A stretch of 64,000 nucleotides of DNA from Desulfovibrio desulfuricans. Lineage in GTDB: Bacteria; Desulfobacterota; Desulfovibrionia; Desulfovibrionales; Desulfovibrionaceae. The stretch is taken from contig NZ_CP036295.1 of assembly GCF_004801255.1 (NCBI RefSeq), positions 1,996,001 to 2,060,000 of the forward strand, written 5' to 3'. A program made the position numbers and the translations under genes. Shown here in pieces: positions 44,468-52,608 of the stretch. The notes beneath the pieces were generated by a model. The model did no database searches and was not told the DNA's origin. It was given only the letters and a program-made list of their open reading frames with translations. How positions within the stretch are numbered: the stretch's first letter is position 1; the number at the start of each line of letters is the position of its first letter.

Positions 44468-45155
44468 TTATTCGGGCAGCACAAGCGGTTTTTCTCTGGT
44501 TTCGTATTTTTGAGCCTGCTGGAGAACTTCGACAAAGTAGTGCTGGCAGTTGTGAACTACAGCGTTGTAGGTCGGGGGCACGAAATTTTGATTGAGGGCG
44601 GTATCCATCTGATTTTTTTCTCTTTCATGAGCGACATCGAGCCTTGCCTTGTCGATGTATTCCTTGCGATATTTAGGGGCTTCGACTTGATATCTTTTTA
44701 AGTCTTCTACGGATTCAGAAAATTCGCCGGAACCGGTCAGGCCAAAATTGCTGCCTTCGTTGCCTACAAAGTGCATATGGTCATAGTGTAAGTTGAAGAG
44801 CATAACTTTTCTACCGTACATTTTTTTGCCTATATCGTCTGGAAGTCCGAGTTCTCTCACCCCCATGCGATAGTAGGGAACAGCCGCATCTGGGTCTGGC
44901 GAATACGGTTGCAAGGTAGAGTGGTCGCTGAGCGTGCTTTTTTACCACGTCAGCAATGCTGGCTGGGTACATGCGCTCCTCCAGCGGAGCATTTTGCGAA
45001 ACAGGCATGGGGGCCTCAAGCGCAGTCTGCGGTTTGTGCGAGGGTATGGTTGCTGCCTTTGCAGAGCCTTTAAAAGTGAATTGCCCATTGCTCAAACGCG
45101 GCTGGTCTGAAACGTCGGGCCCCATGTTTCTGGCATTAAAGTTGTTCCCTGACAT
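44468..45155 (-). pseudogene. Frameshifted gene with NlpC/LRAT-like His and Cys motifs
   Basis: Two adjacent minus-strand frames form one gene. The first starts at ATG 45155 behind AAGGAGGAGAC and reads MSGNNFNARNMGPDVSDQ to about SIADVVK; the second continues STLSDHSTLQPYSPDPDAAV to the end. The junction is an A6 run (minus strand, 44943-44938); removing one A gives a single 228-aa product. The second part has HYDHMHFVG and HNCQHYFVEVL, resembling the His and NCxHF motifs of permuted papain-like (LRAT/PPPDE/NlpC) hydrolases. No signal peptide. It may be decayed, a sequencing slip, or use programmed slippage. Function unknown; effector-like is a guess. Confidence 0.6.
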
Positions 45156-45211
45156 GTCTCCTCCTTAAAGGGTTTGGGGGAGATATAGCAGGGGCGGACG
45201 TTTTTGTAAGA

Positions 45212-45225
45212 CTGAAACGTTTCAG
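45212..45225. promoter_or_regulatory. Perfect 14-bp palindrome, LacI-type operator candidate
   Basis: CTGAAACGTTTCAG is fully self-complementary with a central CG, the form preferred by LacI/GalR-family regulators. It lies 57 bp upstream of the frameshifted minus-strand gene and about 205 bp upstream of the plus-strand membrane protein gene. Confidence 0.5.
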
Positions 45226-45431
45226 TAGTTTTTTGTCCTTTTCAGTTTGATAAATAATGGTGTTTTATGGTAAGAAAAAATATATTTTTCAGATAGTTAT
45301 GGAATATTACTGAAGCCACGGCAGGGCATAAACGCTGAATTTTTTGCAAATCACGACAAAAAATGTTTTATTTTTTTGCCAAAATTTGAGCATGCCGGCG
45401 CAACGCACATAAACAGCTATTGAAGGTTTAC

Positions 45432-45944
45432 ATGACATCCCCAACAAGCGCGGAAATAAAAGCAAAAGTTGTGGGCCTAGTGCGAGAACACTGGCCTAAT
45501 ATTATTATCTTGATCTTTACTTGGTTCGGTGGATTGGTCGATGACGACTATATGGGGCATGTGGTACAGGCCGTTGGGGCGGCTGGAGCTATTGCGCTGT
45601 TGTCAATTTTTAATTTGCAAAAAAATATATGGATTTATATCTCAGGTATGGCTTTATGTTTCATAGGTGCTGCCGAAATAATAGACACTCAGCATATCGC
45701 TGAGATGATGGGCCTTGGATGGTTGTCCCCATGGTCTATCATCGTAATAACAATTGCAGTTCAGGGCTCTATTGCTTCGTTTATCTGCTTGCTGTTCTTG
45801 TATATATTCTTCTTTAGGTCGCAGATTAGCGCCGCAATGCTGGTCAAGGTCCCAATTTGTATGTTATTTCTGCTCGCGGCCCTAGGGCCAACCTTTATGG
45901 AGTTTTGGATGATTCTGGCCTTAATCGTCTTCGGGCCAAGATAG
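45432..45944 (+). CDS. Small multi-TM membrane protein of unknown function
   Basis: A 170-aa protein with five or six hydrophobic helices (NIIILIFTWFGGLV, VVQAVGAAGAIALLSIF, IWIYISGMALCFIGAAEII, SIIVITIAVQGSIASFICLL, VKVPICMLFLLAALG) and a short soluble N-terminus. GAAGG before ATG 45432 sets the start; an in-frame TTG at 45420 is weaker. Codon use is AT-richer than in the neighbours. A broken second copy follows at 46017. It faces a candidate effector gene across a shared promoter region, so an immunity role is possible but unproven. No family recognised. Confidence 0.65.
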   Translation: MTSPTSAEIKAKVVGLVREHWPNIIILIFTWFGGLVDDDYMGHVVQAVGAAGAIALLSIFNLQKNIWIYISGMALCFIGAAEIIDTQHIAEMMGLGWLSPWSIIVITIAVQGSIASFICLLFLYIFFFRSQISAAMLVKVPICMLFLLAALGPTFMEFWMILALIVFGPR

Positions 45945-46016
45945 TCGCGCATTCTGGCTCAAACTGATTGTAGTTGTGCGCTAGTGAATGAGTAGCCGCC
46001 AAGCAGCGGGGTTTAC

Positions 46017-46156
46017 ATGACATCCCTAACAAGCGCGCAAATAAAACAAAATTTTTTGTTTAGTGCGGCCGTATTGGCCTATCATCATTCTAATTATTAT
46101 AATAGTAGCGGCTTGGAAAGGTGGAGTTATGGGCCTAGTTGTTCAGGCCGGGACGC
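46017..46156 (+). pseudogene. Decayed second copy of the membrane protein gene
   Basis: From GTTTACATGACATCC the sequence repeats the start of the gene at 45432 (M-T-S-x-T-S-A-x-I-K). After about 15 codons a length change shifts the frame; the shifted frame reads VRPYWPIIILIIIIVAAW, then VMGLVVQA, aligning with VREHWPNIIILIFTWFGG and YMGHVVQAVG of the intact copy. The match stops after about 140 bp, where unrelated sequence begins. A partial tandem duplication that has been truncated and frameshifted. Confidence 0.65.
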
Positions 46157-46267
46157 TTGCCCCCTGTCTTTGGTGTAGAGCCGGAACCGCTTCATAAAAT
46201 TTCACAAGCAAAACCCCCGACCATCTTTTGGTATGACCCCCATCAGGTAGACAAAGCAAAAGCCCCA

Positions 46268-47458
46268 CTAATCCCACAAAACCCTGGTCATCACCACGCA
46301 GTCAGCCACCATACCGGGTTCAAACTGCTTTCCCTCGCCATTGCTGATGGTAACGCGCACGGGCACATACAGTTGCGGGCTGGAGGCGGTTTCCTTTGCA
46401 TCCTTGCTGCCCGCAGTTGCATTGGGCGGCAAAGGCTGCGGTTCAAGACGGTCGTAGATGCGCCCCTCAAGCTTGATGCTGTTTTGCAGGCTGATGGCGC
46501 ACTTTTGCCCCGGTTTGAGCGCGTTGGCGTCATCCTGGGTAAAATAGGCCACAATCCAGAACGATTTTTGCGCTTCCGCGCCCTCGGGCAAGAGCAAAAC
46601 GACAGGCTCGCCGCGTTGCACGCTTTGCCCCGGCATGGCAAGACCGCGCAGGATGCGTCCGTCCTGCGGGGCGTACAGGTTGCCGTCCACCGCCTGCTGC
46701 GGGGCGGCGTTTGCCAGCGCGCCCAAGGCTCCCGCGACATACTGCGGCGCGTAGCGGTTGCGCGAGGCCATCTGCTTGTAGCGCAGGGTTTCCTCGCGCA
46801 CGCGGGCAAGCTCCTGATCTATGGCGGCCCGCACAAGGCTTGCCTGCTCAAACTCCACTATGGCCCGCTCCTTGGCCTGCCGGGTGTGAGCCTCGGCCTG
46901 TCTGGCAGCGGTATAGCGCGATGCGCCGACGGCGCGCTCGCCGCCCTGACTGTCGAGCGAGCGCAAGGCCAGCTGGGCGCGCACATGCTCCGCCACGCGA
47001 TCTTCACGGTTTTTTTGCTTGCGGTCTTCCTCATGCCGGGCAAGGGCTATGCGGCGCACCATATCCTGCTCGGCATCCTGCGCCTGTTTTACGCGGGCGG
47101 CGGTTTCATCCATGCCGGGAGGCCCCGCCATGACGCGCAGGTTGGCTCCCTCGCGCCCAGCGGCGGCGAGCTGCCGCGCGTAGTTGCTCGCATCAAGCCG
47201 GGCAACTACCTGTCCCTTTTTGACGCGGTCGCCCTCGCGCACCATCACAGACTCCACCCGGGCGGGAAATTCGGAAGAAACCGTATACACCATACCGTCA
47301 AGCATGGCCCATGTGCTGCTTATCCTGCCTGCCTCAAGCCACCACCAGCCCCCGGCTATCAGGGCGGCGATCACCCACAAGGGCAGCAGACGCACCAGCA
47401 GACGGCCATGCTTTTTCAGCGGGGCCTCTGGCATTTGCAAATACATCGGTTCAGGCAT
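46268..47458 (-). CDS. Orphan HlyD/EmrA-type membrane-fusion protein
   Basis: A 396-aa adaptor with one N-terminal TM (LLVRLLPLWVIAALIAGGWWW), a first lipoyl half (VESVMVREGDRVKKGQVVARLD), a long charged coiled-coil hairpin (about residues 105-235), the second lipoyl half (NLYAPQDGRILRGLAMPGQSV) and a beta-barrel end. The ATG at 47458 has AGGAC upstream; the frame continues to an ATG at 47488 without a site. No ABC, MFS or RND exporter gene lies on either side, so its partner must be elsewhere. Confidence 0.85.
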   Translation of the reverse strand: MPEPMYLQMPEAPLKKHGRLLVRLLPLWVIAALIAGGWWWLEAGRISSTWAMLDGMVYTVSSEFPARVESVMVREGDRVKKGQVVARLDASNYARQLAAAGREGANLRVMAGPPGMDETAARVKQAQDAEQDMVRRIALARHEEDRKQKNREDRVAEHVRAQLALRSLDSQGGERAVGASRYTAARQAEAHTRQAKERAIVEFEQASLVRAAIDQELARVREETLRYKQMASRNRYAPQYVAGALGALANAAPQQAVDGNLYAPQDGRILRGLAMPGQSVQRGEPVVLLLPEGAEAQKSFWIVAYFTQDDANALKPGQKCAISLQNSIKLEGRIYDRLEPQPLPPNATAGSKDAKETASSPQLYVPVRVTISNGEGKQFEPGMVADCVVMTRVLWD

Positions 47459-47633
47459 GGCAAGTCCTGTTGGTTGGAGCATTTTCATGACATTATCATA
47501 AAAACATGCAGATACTGTACCATCCTAACCGCAATGCCCTTTACAAGCCGAACGCAGACGCTTACAAAGTCTGCATTCACGGAGAGCGCGGCTGCCTGCC
47601 GTCAAAACTCCGCCAGGGGAGTTGACACACATC

Positions 47634-48353
47634 ATGGTTTTATCGCGAATCTGCGCCCTGCTCTGTCTGGGCTGCCTGCTTGCTGGCTGCGGCACTACCC
47701 GCCCTGTCGTCGTGGTGGAAAAAGACGAATTTATGAAAATGGCGCATAACATGCCCAAAGAGCTGCAGGCTCGCGACCTGCTGGACAAGGACGGCTCGTA
47801 CACGGCCCCCATGTCCTTCAAGGGTCTGAAAGATTATGGCGACATTCTGTTCGCCCGCCTCTCGCCCGAATTTATGCTGCAAAACGACGCAGCGCACGAT
47901 GTGTATCTTGGGGCCACGTTTTCGGCCACCATCCTGCCCGACAGCCGCGTGCAGCACTTCCCCAACGGTTTCAACATAAACCATGCCACGCAGATAGTTA
48001 AAGTCAAGATGATCGGCATCGCGGACTGGAACGGGGACGGACAGGACGAATGGATAGTTTCGTGCTATGTGGAACCCAAGCGCGGCGGCCGCACCCGCAT
48101 CTATTATGTGCTTGTGCCCCCGCCACTCAACAACGAAGAAAAGCTCAAGGGCACCGTGGCTGCCGTGTATGAATGCTTTGGCCTTTCGTGCACCCTGTAC
48201 GTGCGCGACAGCAAGGTTATTCAGCGCGACTCCGCCGACCCCCTCGCACCGCCCACAGAAGTGCATGACGTTGTACCCGGCCTGCAACCCGTGACTACGC
48301 CGCCGAGCAAAAATCCGTCCAAGAGCGGCGGGCTGGAAGAACGCAGCCTGTAA
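47634..48353 (+). CDS. Predicted lipoprotein with EF-hand-like loop
   Basis: A 239-aa protein with a lipoprotein signal (ICALLCLGCLLAGC, lipobox LAGC) and the short Ca-binding-like loop DWNGDGQDEW (D-x-N/D-x-D-G pattern, as in FG-GAP/EF-hand-like repeats). The rest is beta-rich and ends in a Pro/Ser tail. The ATG at 47634 is chosen; an in-frame TTG at 47622 immediately follows GGGGAG. Divergent from the HlyD-type gene across 175 bp. Role unknown; probably an outer-membrane-anchored protein. Confidence 0.8.
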   Translation: MVLSRICALLCLGCLLAGCGTTRPVVVVEKDEFMKMAHNMPKELQARDLLDKDGSYTAPMSFKGLKDYGDILFARLSPEFMLQNDAAHDVYLGATFSATILPDSRVQHFPNGFNINHATQIVKVKMIGIADWNGDGQDEWIVSCYVEPKRGGRTRIYYVLVPPPLNNEEKLKGTVAAVYECFGLSCTLYVRDSKVIQRDSADPLAPPTEVHDVVPGLQPVTTPPSKNPSKSGGLEERSL

Positions 48354-48393
48354 GGCCGCGTTGCGCAACGGCCTGCTGCCAGCCCCATATTGC

Positions 48394-48429
48394 AAAAGGC
48401 TGCCGGTCTGATTGACCGGCAGCCTTTTT
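48394..48429 (+). terminator. Terminator after the lipoprotein gene
   Basis: AAAAGGCTGCCGGTC pairs with GACCGGCAGCCTTTT (15-bp stem, 5-base loop) and ends in a T run, 41 bp after the stop codon. Confidence 0.92.
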
Positions 48430-48878
48430 GCGTAAAGACGCATCAATCACCTACGCGCCAGTTCGGCATGCCTGCAGGCTGCGCCCTGCAACTGACCTGA
48501 AAAAAGCCCACATACCAGGCATACGACGCAGATGCAGCTGTAGACATGGCAGCCGCATCCGGCGCGGCGCGGCCTTATCGGCTTGCGGACGGGCCCAGCC
48601 GTCAAATTTCAGCCGCCGGGCGATTCCCTCACCACTGGCTCAGCGCCGCGCACCCCCCTCGACAGTACGACACTGCCGCTACATGATTGGTCGCAACCAT
48701 CACTGCAACACGCATCGCCCCCAAAGCCGTACTGAGGCGGCAGCCACGCGCGATTGTCGCCGATAAACAGAAAAACGCCCGGCGCATAGGCCCGCAGCTT
48801 AGGCCTGCGCACAGGCCCGGAGCACAGGCATGGAGCATAGACCTGGGGCGTTGCAGCGTCCGTGTTTGCGCACGCCGC
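48430..48878. other. Gene-free stretch between convergent terminators
   Basis: No supported gene. Open frames here are basic and Arg/His-rich without ribosome sites, typical of random GC-rich frames. A few short imperfect repeats (AGGCCTGCGCACAGGCC area near 48800, with ACAGG/CAGGC units) are present, nothing identifiable. Confidence 0.6.
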
Positions 48879-48939
48879 AAAAAACCCCGCCGGAGCAGGG
48901 GTTCGACTCCTGAGAGTCTGCTTCCCTGCCCCGGCGGGG
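48879..48939 (-). terminator. Terminator of ppaC
   Basis: On the minus strand CCCCGCCGG (48939-48931) pairs with CCGGCGGGG (48893-48885), extended by GGCAGGG/CCCTGCT-type pairs in the loop arms, and is followed by a run of six T. It lies 28 bp beyond the ppaC stop. Confidence 0.85.
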
Positions 48940-48966
48940 CAAAGTCATATCAAGGCAAGCTAAAGC

Positions 48967-49884
48967 TTATTTGAAAGCCTTTTCAAAGTTGGGCACAACC
49001 TGCTTTTTGCGGCTCATGACGCCGGGCAGCCACACGGACTTGCCTTTGGGCTTCACGCCAAAAGCCTTTTCCACCACGGAAGGATCGTCGGAAACGATCA
49101 GCATTTCAGAGCCTTCCTTCATGATGTCGGTAAGCAGCAGGAACACGCTGTGACGGCCTTCGCCCTTCACGCGGGCGATTTCGGCCTGCAGGCCAGCCTT
49201 GACGGGTTCCAGAATGGAAAGGTCGACCACTTCCAGCTGGCCGATGCCAACCTTCTTGCCGCCCATGTCAAAGTCCTTGTAGTCGCGGAAGACCAGGTCC
49301 TTCATGGAGGTGCCTTCAACGGCGCTCTTGACCTTGAACATTTCCATGCCCAGAGTCATCACGTCGCTCACGCCGGCGATTTTGGCCAGTTCTTCAACGG
49401 CCTTCTTGTCGGCGGGGGTGCAGGTGGGCGACTTGAAGATAACGGTGTCGGAGAGAATGGCGCACAGCATGCCGCCAGCGATGCCCTTGGGAATTTCCAC
49501 GCCGTAGAAGTCAAACATGTTCTTCAGCACGGTGCAGGTGCAGCCCACGGGCCAGATCCAGGCTTCGAGGGGCGCGGAGGTGGTCACATCACCAAGCTTG
49601 TGATGATCAGCGATGCCGAGCACACAGGCGGAGTCCATTCCCTTGGGGGCCTGAGCCAGATCGGAATAGTCCACCAGGTACAGATTCTTGCCAGCCACGT
49701 CGGCAACAACCTGAGGAGCGGTAAGACCGAACTTCTTGAGCACGAATTCGGTTTCAGGAGTGGGCGCGCCCTGAGCGGCAGGGGTAACGTCCAAACCGCG
49801 CTTGCTGTACAGGTCGGCGGCGGCAATGGCAGAAATGATGCTGTCGGTATCGGGATTCATGTGACCAATAACTAATGCGGACAT
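48967..49884 (-). CDS. ppaC: Manganese-dependent inorganic pyrophosphatase (family II)
   Basis: A 305-aa DHH-family enzyme hydrolysing pyrophosphate, needed to pull ATP-sulfurylase activation of sulfate in sulfate reducers. Motifs: GHMNPDTDSI (Mn ligands His/Asp), YLVDYSD, ADHHK (the DHH box) and the C-terminal DHHA2 signature SRKKQVVPNFEKAF. AAGGAGAGACTGTC precedes ATG. Single gene with its own terminator. Codon use is strongly biased, consistent with high expression. Confidence 0.95.
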   Translation of the reverse strand: MSALVIGHMNPDTDSIISAIAAADLYSKRGLDVTPAAQGAPTPETEFVLKKFGLTAPQVVADVAGKNLYLVDYSDLAQAPKGMDSACVLGIADHHKLGDVTTSAPLEAWIWPVGCTCTVLKNMFDFYGVEIPKGIAGGMLCAILSDTVIFKSPTCTPADKKAVEELAKIAGVSDVMTLGMEMFKVKSAVEGTSMKDLVFRDYKDFDMGGKKVGIGQLEVVDLSILEPVKAGLQAEIARVKGEGRHSVFLLLTDIMKEGSEMLIVSDDPSVVEKAFGVKPKGKSVWLPGVMSRKKQVVPNFEKAFK

Positions 49885-50068
49885 GACAGTCTCTCCTTCC
49901 GGGATTGTTCGGGTATGCGGTTCAGTGCGACCGCTTTGTTCTCTTTAGCACAAAGTCATGCTCATGCCAAGGTCTTCTCGCAAAAAAACCCGACACAGAT
50001 AATCTATCGTTTGGATATGGATATGTAACATTATAAAATTAAATAATATTTTTTAGGTCGTGAATTAT

Positions 50069-51196
50069 TTATTTTTTCGATGCTTTAGGATGGGCCTTGT
50101 CGTAGACCTCCATCAGGTGCTCAAGACTCACCTGCGTATAGCGCTGGGTAGTGGTCAGCCTGCTGTGCCCAAGCAGCTCCTGCACGCTGCGCAGGTCGGC
50201 ACCGGCTGCGAGCAGGTGCGTGGCAAACGAATGCCGCAGGCTGTGCGGCGACACCGTAAAATCAAGCCCGGCCCTGCGGCAAAGGCGTTCGATGATGCGC
50301 GCCGCCTCCCTGCGGTTGAGGCGCGAGCCGCGCGAGCCCACAAACAGCGCCTGTTCGTCGGCCAGGGCCATGAGCGGGCGCTCGTCAAGCCAGCTCTTGA
50401 GGCTGTCGCAAGAGGTGTCTGAAAGCGGGGCAAGCCGCTGGCGCGACCCCTTGCCCATGACCCGCAGCACGCGCGACGAAAGCTGCACGTCATCCACATC
50501 AAGGCCCAGCGCCTCCGAAATACGCAAGCCCGAGCCGTACAGCAGCTCGGCCAGCGCCAGATCGCGGCAAAGAAGCCGCTCTGCTTCGGCGCTGTCGGGC
50601 ATGGCCCGTCCCTGCCCGGTGTTGCTCGCGGCGCTGTGCCCGGCATCAAGCAGGGCAAAGGTTTCGTCCACGTTGAGGGCGCGCGGATGGCGCTTTTCCT
50701 GCCGTGGATTACGCACCTGCGCTGCAACGTTTTCCGTCACCCCGCCGCTACGCTGCTGAAAACGAAAATACGACCGCGCTGCCGCCAGCTTGCGGGCCAT
50801 GGAGCTTTTGGCCTCGCCCAGGCGAAACAGCCAGGCCAGATACGCCTGAATGTGCCGCTTGGTCACGCCCTGCGGCCTGCCCAGATCAGCCTGCTGCCCG
50901 CGCAAAAATTCCGCCAGTTGCCCAAGATCGCTGCCGTAGGCCTTGAGCGTGGCCTGCGATGCGCCCTTTTGCACTTCCATCCAGGTCAGGAATGCGTCAA
51001 TGAACAGTTGTGCGCGGTCCGGGCCGGGCTTGCCCTGCCCGGCATTTTTACTTTCTGCGGATTTACCCGCCGCCCCGGCGGTAGCCTGCGCGGAGGCCAT
51101 AGCTGTCGATTGGCCTGCAGCCAGATCGACCGATTGACCAGCGGCTGCCTTGCGGCCTCGCCCCGCATTTTTGGGTGCGCCTTGCCCGCCGCTCAT
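50069..51196 (-). CDS. xerC: Xer-type tyrosine recombinase
   Basis: A 375-aa recombinase, about 60 residues longer than usual because of an Ala/Gly/Lys-rich N-terminal extension (residues 1-60). From there the SAM-like core-binding domain (LFIDAFLTWMEVQKGASQAT) and the catalytic domain are normal: Arg in YGSGLRISEALG, HSLRHSFATHLL (HxxR), LGHSRLTTTQRYT with the final His and the nucleophile Tyr. Overlaps the dprA stop by ATGA, so it is coupled to it. Likely resolves chromosome dimers; whether XerC, XerD or a single-recombinase type is not decided. Confidence 0.9.
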   Translation of the reverse strand: MSGGQGAPKNAGRGRKAAAGQSVDLAAGQSTAMASAQATAGAAGKSAESKNAGQGKPGPDRAQLFIDAFLTWMEVQKGASQATLKAYGSDLGQLAEFLRGQQADLGRPQGVTKRHIQAYLAWLFRLGEAKSSMARKLAAARSYFRFQQRSGGVTENVAAQVRNPRQEKRHPRALNVDETFALLDAGHSAASNTGQGRAMPDSAEAERLLCRDLALAELLYGSGLRISEALGLDVDDVQLSSRVLRVMGKGSRQRLAPLSDTSCDSLKSWLDERPLMALADEQALFVGSRGSRLNRREAARIIERLCRRAGLDFTVSPHSLRHSFATHLLAAGADLRSVQELLGHSRLTTTQRYTQVSLEHLMEVYDKAHPKASKK

Positions 51197-52566
51197 GGCA
51201 TGGCCTCATAGCGCGCTCCGGGCAGACGCCGCACCTTGCCAAGCATTTCCAGCCCCACCAGGGCGGCGTTGGCCGCCGCAGCGCTGAGCCCGGCGGCATC
51301 GGCCAGTACATCGGCATGGGTGGGGCCGTGCTGCAACAGATACTCAAGAAGCCCCGCGTTGCCCCCCGCGTTGACGGCATGCTCCGCAGCGGCGCGCTCC
51401 CCTTCATTGAGCGGCGGCGCGCAGGGGGCGTCAGCGGCCTTTTGCCCGGCACTGCCGCAAGCCGCATCTGTCGCTGCAGCCTGATGCGCAGAAGACCCGG
51501 ACACAGCGTCAGGCGAGGCAGCCAAAGGAGATTTGGACAAAGATTTTGGCGCGGGTTTCGGCGCAGGGGGCGGCGCGGTCTCCGGTGCAGAAACCTCCGC
51601 CTGCAGGCCCTCCTCCTGCGGAGGTACACTGTCTTCATTTATGCCAAAGGGCCGCAGCTGCCCGGCCAGATCGCGCAGCACGTCCTCGGCGCAAAACACG
51701 GCGTGCGCGCCCTGCCGCACAAGGTCCTGACACCCCAGACAGTGCGTATCCAGCGCAGGCCCCGGCACGGCGTAGACCTCGCGGTTTTGCTCCAGCGCCA
51801 GCCGCGCCGTGATCAGGCTGCCCGACCTTTGGGCGGCCTCCACCACGAGCACGCCCAGCGAAAGACCGCTGATGATGCGGTTGCGGATGGGAAAGTTTCC
51901 CGCGTGCGGCACAGTGCCGGGCGCAAATTCCGAAACAAGCAGCCCCCGGCGCTCCATGGCGTCAAATACCGCAAAATTTTCTGCAGGATACAGCACGTCG
52001 ATACCGGTTCCCAGCACGCCGATGCTGCCCCCCACCCGCGCGAGGGCGGCCTCGTGGGCGACCCTGTCGATACCAAGAGCCATGCCCGAAACAATGGATA
52101 TGCCGCAGGCCGAGAGGCAGCGCGCCATGTATTCCGCCACGGACCTGCCGTGCGGGGTCGCCTTACGCGAACCCACCACGGCAAAGCCAGGCGATTGCAG
52201 CAATGAAAGGTCGCCCCGGCAATACAGCAGCACGGGGGCGTCGATGACGGAGCGCAGCAGCGCGGGGTACTGGGGATCAGTCCAAAGGACAATGGAAGCG
52301 GAAAGGTCGCGGGCGCGGTCCCATTCATCCCGGGCGGTAACGCGCCACGAGCCTGTGGCCAGCTCGGTTGCCTGCCCCTTGTTGACGCCCGCCTCGTTCC
52401 ACAGCTGGCGGCCCTGCACGGCGGCATAGGCAGAGCCAAAATGCCGCACCAGCCGGGCTGCCGTGCGTGCGCCAAGACCACGGCAGTGCCGCAGGGCAAG
52501 GCTGGCCCAATATTCCTTGCGGGCGGCTTCGTCCATACTTGCCCAGCTGTTGCCCTGCTGGGTCAT
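51193..52566 (-). CDS. dprA: DNA processing protein DprA with C-terminal winged helix
   Basis: A 457-aa protein. The N-terminal SAM-like part (LALRHCRGLGARTAARLVRHFG) is followed by the Rossmann DprA core: VVGSRKATPHGR, SGMALGIDRVAHEAAL, LGTGIDVLYPAEN, FPIRNRIISGLS and GSLITARLALEQNR. A Pro/Ala/Ser-rich linker (about 320-395) leads to a small winged helix at the end (YLLQHGPTHADVLADAAGLS). Loads RecA on ssDNA during natural transformation. First gene of the coupled dprA-xer pair. Confidence 0.94.
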   Translation of the reverse strand: MTQQGNSWASMDEAARKEYWASLALRHCRGLGARTAARLVRHFGSAYAAVQGRQLWNEAGVNKGQATELATGSWRVTARDEWDRARDLSASIVLWTDPQYPALLRSVIDAPVLLYCRGDLSLLQSPGFAVVGSRKATPHGRSVAEYMARCLSACGISIVSGMALGIDRVAHEAALARVGGSIGVLGTGIDVLYPAENFAVFDAMERRGLLVSEFAPGTVPHAGNFPIRNRIISGLSLGVLVVEAAQRSGSLITARLALEQNREVYAVPGPALDTHCLGCQDLVRQGAHAVFCAEDVLRDLAGQLRPFGINEDSVPPQEEGLQAEVSAPETAPPPAPKPAPKSLSKSPLAASPDAVSGSSAHQAAATDAACGSAGQKAADAPCAPPLNEGERAAAEHAVNAGGNAGLLEYLLQHGPTHADVLADAAGLSAAAANAALVGLEMLGKVRRLPGARYEAMP

Positions 52567-52608
52567 GCCGCCTCCGCTGCAAAAATCCAGGCCCGCACGC
52601 CGCCCATG

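Noticed and set aside
46139-47749. 536-codon plus-strand frame across the HlyD gene
   Set aside because: The minus strand shows a complete membrane-fusion protein with ribosome site; the plus frame has no features.
48428-48766. Plus-strand 112-codon frame after the lipoprotein terminator
   Set aside because: Arg/Cys/His-rich, no start site, lies between two terminators.
48896-48930. GGTTCGACTCC-like string resembling a tRNA T-loop
   Set aside because: It lies inside the ppaC terminator arms; no acceptor stem or anticodon arm can be drawn.
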